Source of the DNA: Sulfurovum sp. UBA5198
GTDB lineage: Bacteria > Campylobacterota > Campylobacteria > Campylobacterales > Sulfurovaceae
Assembly (NCBI GenBank): GCA_002412865.1
Contig: DHVW01000007.1
Span: 11,341-75,340 of the forward strand
Direction: 5' to 3'
Length of the DNA stretch: 64,000 nt
The notes under the pieces were generated by a model that saw only the letters and a list, made by a program, of their open reading frames with translations, was not told where the DNA came from and made no database searches. The translations under genes were made by a program, and so were the position numbers. The number at the start of each line of letters is the position of its first letter. Position 1 is the first letter of the stretch. Positions 61,493 through 64,000 of the stretch are shown here, piece after piece.

Positions 61493-63070
61493 TTAAAATC
61501 TATATCTTGCGTAAACTCTAGCGTCAGATGCTTTATCCACAACCATGCCACCCATACCCATTGCATTTGCTTGAGCCATAGTCATTGGTGCACCATCCGC
61601 TCCGAAGAAGCTATTGCTTCCTGTGTAGTCATAATCTATATATGTATATCTAGCTTGTAAGCTAAGAGCTTTTGTAATAGGGTATGTGTAATACGCCTCA
61701 TATGCATCTCCTCTAGCTGCTAGTTTAGATCCAGCCATAGTGTCCTCACCATATGTAAATGGTCTCCAGTATTTAGAGCCATGATTATACTCTAGTCCAA
61801 AATTACCACCAAGTAGTGGTAATTGAGCTCCAACCCATACAGATGTGCCTGTCTCGCTTTCTGTAGAGCCAAGCATATTAATTGGTTGCCCTCCTGCATC
61901 TAAGCCTTTTGCTGGATTAGTTTTACTCATTGCCACAGAAGCAAAGAATTTACTATTAGCTAGTATACCCTCATCTCCAATTCCATTTACAATACCAGAT
62001 AGTGCATATCCATCTATATCTCCTACTTGACTCATGGCTGGATTATACCCAATAGTAGTTCCTGTCAGAGGATCGTAACTATAACCTCCACCTAAAACAG
62101 TATTTGGTATAGGTCCACCTAAACCTTCTGCCATTCCCATTGCTGCACCAAGTTCAGTTGATGAATATCCTGGCAAATCCCATGCTCTAAATACTTGTAA
62201 TTTAGCAGTAAATTGACCATCATCATATGGAGTGATAATAATACCAGCAAGTCTAATATCTTTCATATTATTTTGGTCATCACTATATGTAGTAGAATCT
62301 GTGCCACTAAACATAGGAGAAGCATTTGAACTACCTTGACCTAGGCAAAGTTTCACCGCAAGCCCAGGAATTCCACTAACAGCTCCTAGGTTCATACTAG
62401 CACTAGCACCATCAAACTCAACATTGATATTATGAGCTAGTGGTGATTGAGCTTCATCATCTTCACGCAGGTTAGACAAGAATCCACCAGTAGATGGTCT
62501 ACGACCAACACTCACAGTCCATGGTATATCTGCATTTCCTATAGTATCACCCATATACAACCAATAAGCTTGTCTCACTTTAAGAGCAGAGCCGCTAAGA
62601 GATTCGTTTGCAATCCAATCAAATGAATCCATGCCCATGCCACGAGGATAACCAAAATCAGCACCAAATGCTTTATTGTATGATAGTTGACCTTTAAAGA
62701 TATTATGTGCATCAGGATTATATGCCATATTTAGCCATAGTCTAGTAGTCATAAGGGCATCATTTGATCTTTTTGTGCCATCAGCCATTGTATAGTTTAG
62801 ACTATCATTAGCTGTTCTTAGATCTGCACCCCATTTAATATTATCATTTGCATCATGCTCTTTGATTGCATTTACTTTAGCAGTAAGTTTTTCAATAGCC
62901 GAACTTGTCGTGCTACTCTCAGCAGGAGCTGTTGCTTTTGCATTTTTCATTGCTGCCACTTCAGCTTTAAGTGCATTAAGCTCTGCTTGCATAGCCTTCA
63001 TTTCGCTACTAGTAGCACCAAAAGATAGCGTTGAAGCTACCACACATGAAAGCAATATTCTTCTTTTCAT
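61493..63070 (-). CDS. DUF3373-type outer-membrane beta-barrel protein
   Basis: A 525-aa exported protein with a signal peptide cut after LSFGA. A short coiled coil (~22-75, MKAMQAELNALKAEVAAM) resembles the periplasmic stalk of porin-like proteins. A barrel follows with alternating aromatic strands, many Asp/Asn/Gly loops and the C-terminal YARYRF, ending in Phe as barrels do. The NIKWGADLRTANDSLNY start of the barrel fits DUF3373, common in Campylobacterota. It is probably a porin. AAGGAG precedes the ATG, and a 26-bp palindrome lies at 63094-63119. Confidence 0.85.
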   Translation of the reverse strand: MKRRILLSCVVASTLSFGATSSEMKAMQAELNALKAEVAAMKNAKATAPAESSTTSSAIEKLTAKVNAIKEHDANDNIKWGADLRTANDSLNYTMADGTKRSNDALMTTRLWLNMAYNPDAHNIFKGQLSYNKAFGADFGYPRGMGMDSFDWIANESLSGSALKVRQAYWLYMGDTIGNADIPWTVSVGRRPSTGGFLSNLREDDEAQSPLAHNINVEFDGASASMNLGAVSGIPGLAVKLCLGQGSSNASPMFSGTDSTTYSDDQNNMKDIRLAGIIITPYDDGQFTAKLQVFRAWDLPGYSSTELGAAMGMAEGLGGPIPNTVLGGGYSYDPLTGTTIGYNPAMSQVGDIDGYALSGIVNGIGDEGILANSKFFASVAMSKTNPAKGLDAGGQPINMLGSTESETGTSVWVGAQLPLLGGNFGLEYNHGSKYWRPFTYGEDTMAGSKLAARGDAYEAYYTYPITKALSLQARYTYIDYDYTGSNSFFGADGAPMTMAQANAMGMGGMVVDKASDARVYARYRF

Positions 63071-63093
63071 TTAAATCTCCTTGATTTGTTTTA

Positions 63094-63119
63094 AGTTACA
63101 TTAATATATTAATGTAACT
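63094..63119. promoter_or_regulatory. 26-bp perfect palindrome upstream of the OMP gene
   Basis: AGTTACATTAAT-AT-ATTAATGTAACT, 24 bp before the OMP start. It could be an operator (TTAC...GTAA, Crp/Fnr-like spacing uncertain) or a 5' UTR hairpin. The remaining gap, 63120-63388, is very AT-rich with no gene seen. Confidence 0.6.
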
Positions 63120-63388
63120 ACTCTTAAATAATAATAAAATATGCAAATAAATAAACAAAATACTATTTTATAGTATTAAAAATAATTATATTAATAATTA
63201 GATATATAAAATAGATATATCCAATCAGAATATTTTATCTTTTTAAAATAGATAATGATATTAAAATATTTTATTATTCTAAAGAATATTCAAATTATAG
63301 TATGTAATTGCAAAATAATATTTTAGATAGAGTTTGAAAGTAGAATAAAAATTAGATTTGTGTAAAATTGAGTAGATTTTGGAAACTT

Positions 63389-63414
63389 ATCTCAAACGAA
63401 AATTCGTTTGAGAT
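63389..63414 (-). terminator. Terminator-like hairpin after the 63421 gene
   Basis: Perfect 12-bp arms ATCTCAAACGAA / TTCGTTTGAGAT around two bases, 6 bp after the stop. Only a weak T-run follows on the minus strand. Confidence 0.6.
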
Positions 63415-63420
63415 CTGAGA

Positions 63421-63741
63421 TTAACAAGCTGGAACATTACCTGAATCAGATGCAAACTCATATGAGAAATCGTTAAGGTCTTTCATTGCAGCAGCTGGTA
63501 TTGCACCTGCTTTAACTTTTGGACAAATTTTAGTGATTTCAGCTGCCATTTTACCAGCACCGATAGCTTCCCATTGGTCTTGAGTGTGTTTAGCAGCGAA
63601 TTTCGCACCAGTCATACCGCATGGAGCTTTAAGCATTTTTGCGAAAAGTTTTTGACCTTTTTTAGCATCAGCTGAAGCTGTAGTAGCTACCAAAGTCATT
63701 CCTAGTAGTGCAGCAACTGCAAGTGTAGTTATTTTTTTCAT
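63421..63741 (-). CDS. Cytochrome c-like periplasmic protein without haem motif
   Basis: A 106-aa protein with a signal peptide cut after SADA. The mature chain starts KKGQKLFAKMLKAPCGMTGAKFAAKHTQDQW, much like the first helix of a small class I cytochrome c (xxGxxLFxxxCxxCH). The second Cys and the His of CxxCH are absent, however, so covalent haem is unlikely. Three Cys remain (APCGM, KICPK, PAC). It is probably abundant, with a good RBS (AAAGGATT) and a terminator. The function is unknown. Confidence 0.75.
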   Translation of the reverse strand: MKKITTLAVAALLGMTLVATTASADAKKGQKLFAKMLKAPCGMTGAKFAAKHTQDQWEAIGAGKMAAEITKICPKVKAGAIPAAAMKDLNDFSYEFASDSGNVPAC

Positions 63742-64000
63742 TTTGTAATCCTTTTATTTTTTAGATAACAGCATAATAACATATCAATTGTGAAAGTATT
63801 GTGAAATAGAACAATAAAAATATATTTTGTTACAAAAAGTACGAAAAATTAGACAACATAGACTGACGAATTTTAGCATGACGGCTAAAGTGATATAAAT
63901 CGTTATTCCAAACCTCTCGTCATTCCGTACTTGATACGGAATCTAGCTATTTAGAGATACTTAAACAACTTCAGCATGACACTATATTGTGTCACATGAA
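63742..64000. repeat. Gene-free end of the window with dispersed-type repeats
   Basis: No gene is seen. ATTCCGT-ACTTGAT-ACGGAAT (63922-63942), inside CGTCATTCCG...CGGAATCT, is of a kind common as dispersed intergenic repeats. TGACAC-TATATT-GTGTCA (63977-63994) is a second inverted repeat, and TAGCATGAC / CAGCATGAC occurs twice. Confidence 0.6.

Noticed and set aside
1..64000. CRISPR array, tRNA or rRNA genes
   Set aside because: No regularly spaced repeats with unique spacers, no tRNA-like cloverleaf and no rRNA sequence were noticed. The repeats seen are paired only.

Overview
This AT-rich window reads as chromosome of a free-living, sulfur-metabolising member of the Campylobacterota (Sulfurimonas/Sulfurovum/Sulfuricurvum-like). 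The signs are a futalosine-pathway menaquinone gene (mqnD), a recA-eno-ftsB/divIC-like order known from Campylobacter, a short BioB, CcoG, a DUF3373-type outer-membrane protein, an SQR-like flavoprotein and two Tat-exported molybdoenzymes. The genus is inferred; no rRNA or tRNA gene is present to fix it.

Layout. 1-10.5 kb: end of rpsB, tsf, a coupled LpxH-like/patatin pair, a three-part LplT-PlsC-acyl-ACP synthetase fusion, an amidohydrolase, glnA and a PHP phosphatase. 10.5-17.9 kb (module A): a PsrABC/TtrABC-like periplasmic molybdoenzyme with NrfD-type membrane anchor, followed by its own TorD chaperone, a multi-cluster ferredoxin and a small protein of unknown family (here called X). 18.1-22.3 kb: dcd, then a 1.8-kb restriction island holding a DpnI homologue between a 5' Dam remnant and a 3' methyltransferase remnant. 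The island is bounded by a 19-bp direct repeat that duplicates the 3' end of asnB. 22.4-34 kb: housekeeping genes (topA, bioB, eno, recA, csp, mqnD, murB, an L,D-transpeptidase, tpx) with several intergenic repeats. 34-48 kb: SQR-like gene, ccoG, moaC, lspA, glmM, rpsT, prfA, a coupled AGCS-MFS-YjdF operon and mobA. 48.6-58.8 kb: comM and module B. Module B is a rhodanese, a type II (NarG/EbdA/DdhA-like) molybdoenzyme with its Fe-S subunit, an ethylbenzene-dehydrogenase-gamma/cytochrome c fusion and a lipoprotein, then a second TorD and a second paralogous ferredoxin. 59-61 kb, divergent from module B: an LRV/HEAT-like repeat protein, a second copy of X and an Mrp ATPase that lacks the usual CxxC. 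61.5-64 kb: an outer-membrane protein, a cytochrome-like periplasmic protein without a haem motif, and repeats.

How it fits together. moaC and mobA contribute to the molybdopterin cofactor. Each of the two catalytic modules has its own TorD-ferredoxin pair with a putative private promoter, and each has an X copy in or beside it. The rhodanese leading module B suggests a sulfur substrate, which would be unusual for this enzyme class. SQR and CcoG share a 32-bp promoter-like element. The best candidates for something undescribed are module B, the recurring TorD-ferredoxin-X maturation set, and the DpnI cassette that seems to have replaced the middle of a GATC-methylating system. All functions are read from motifs and context only; no database search was possible.
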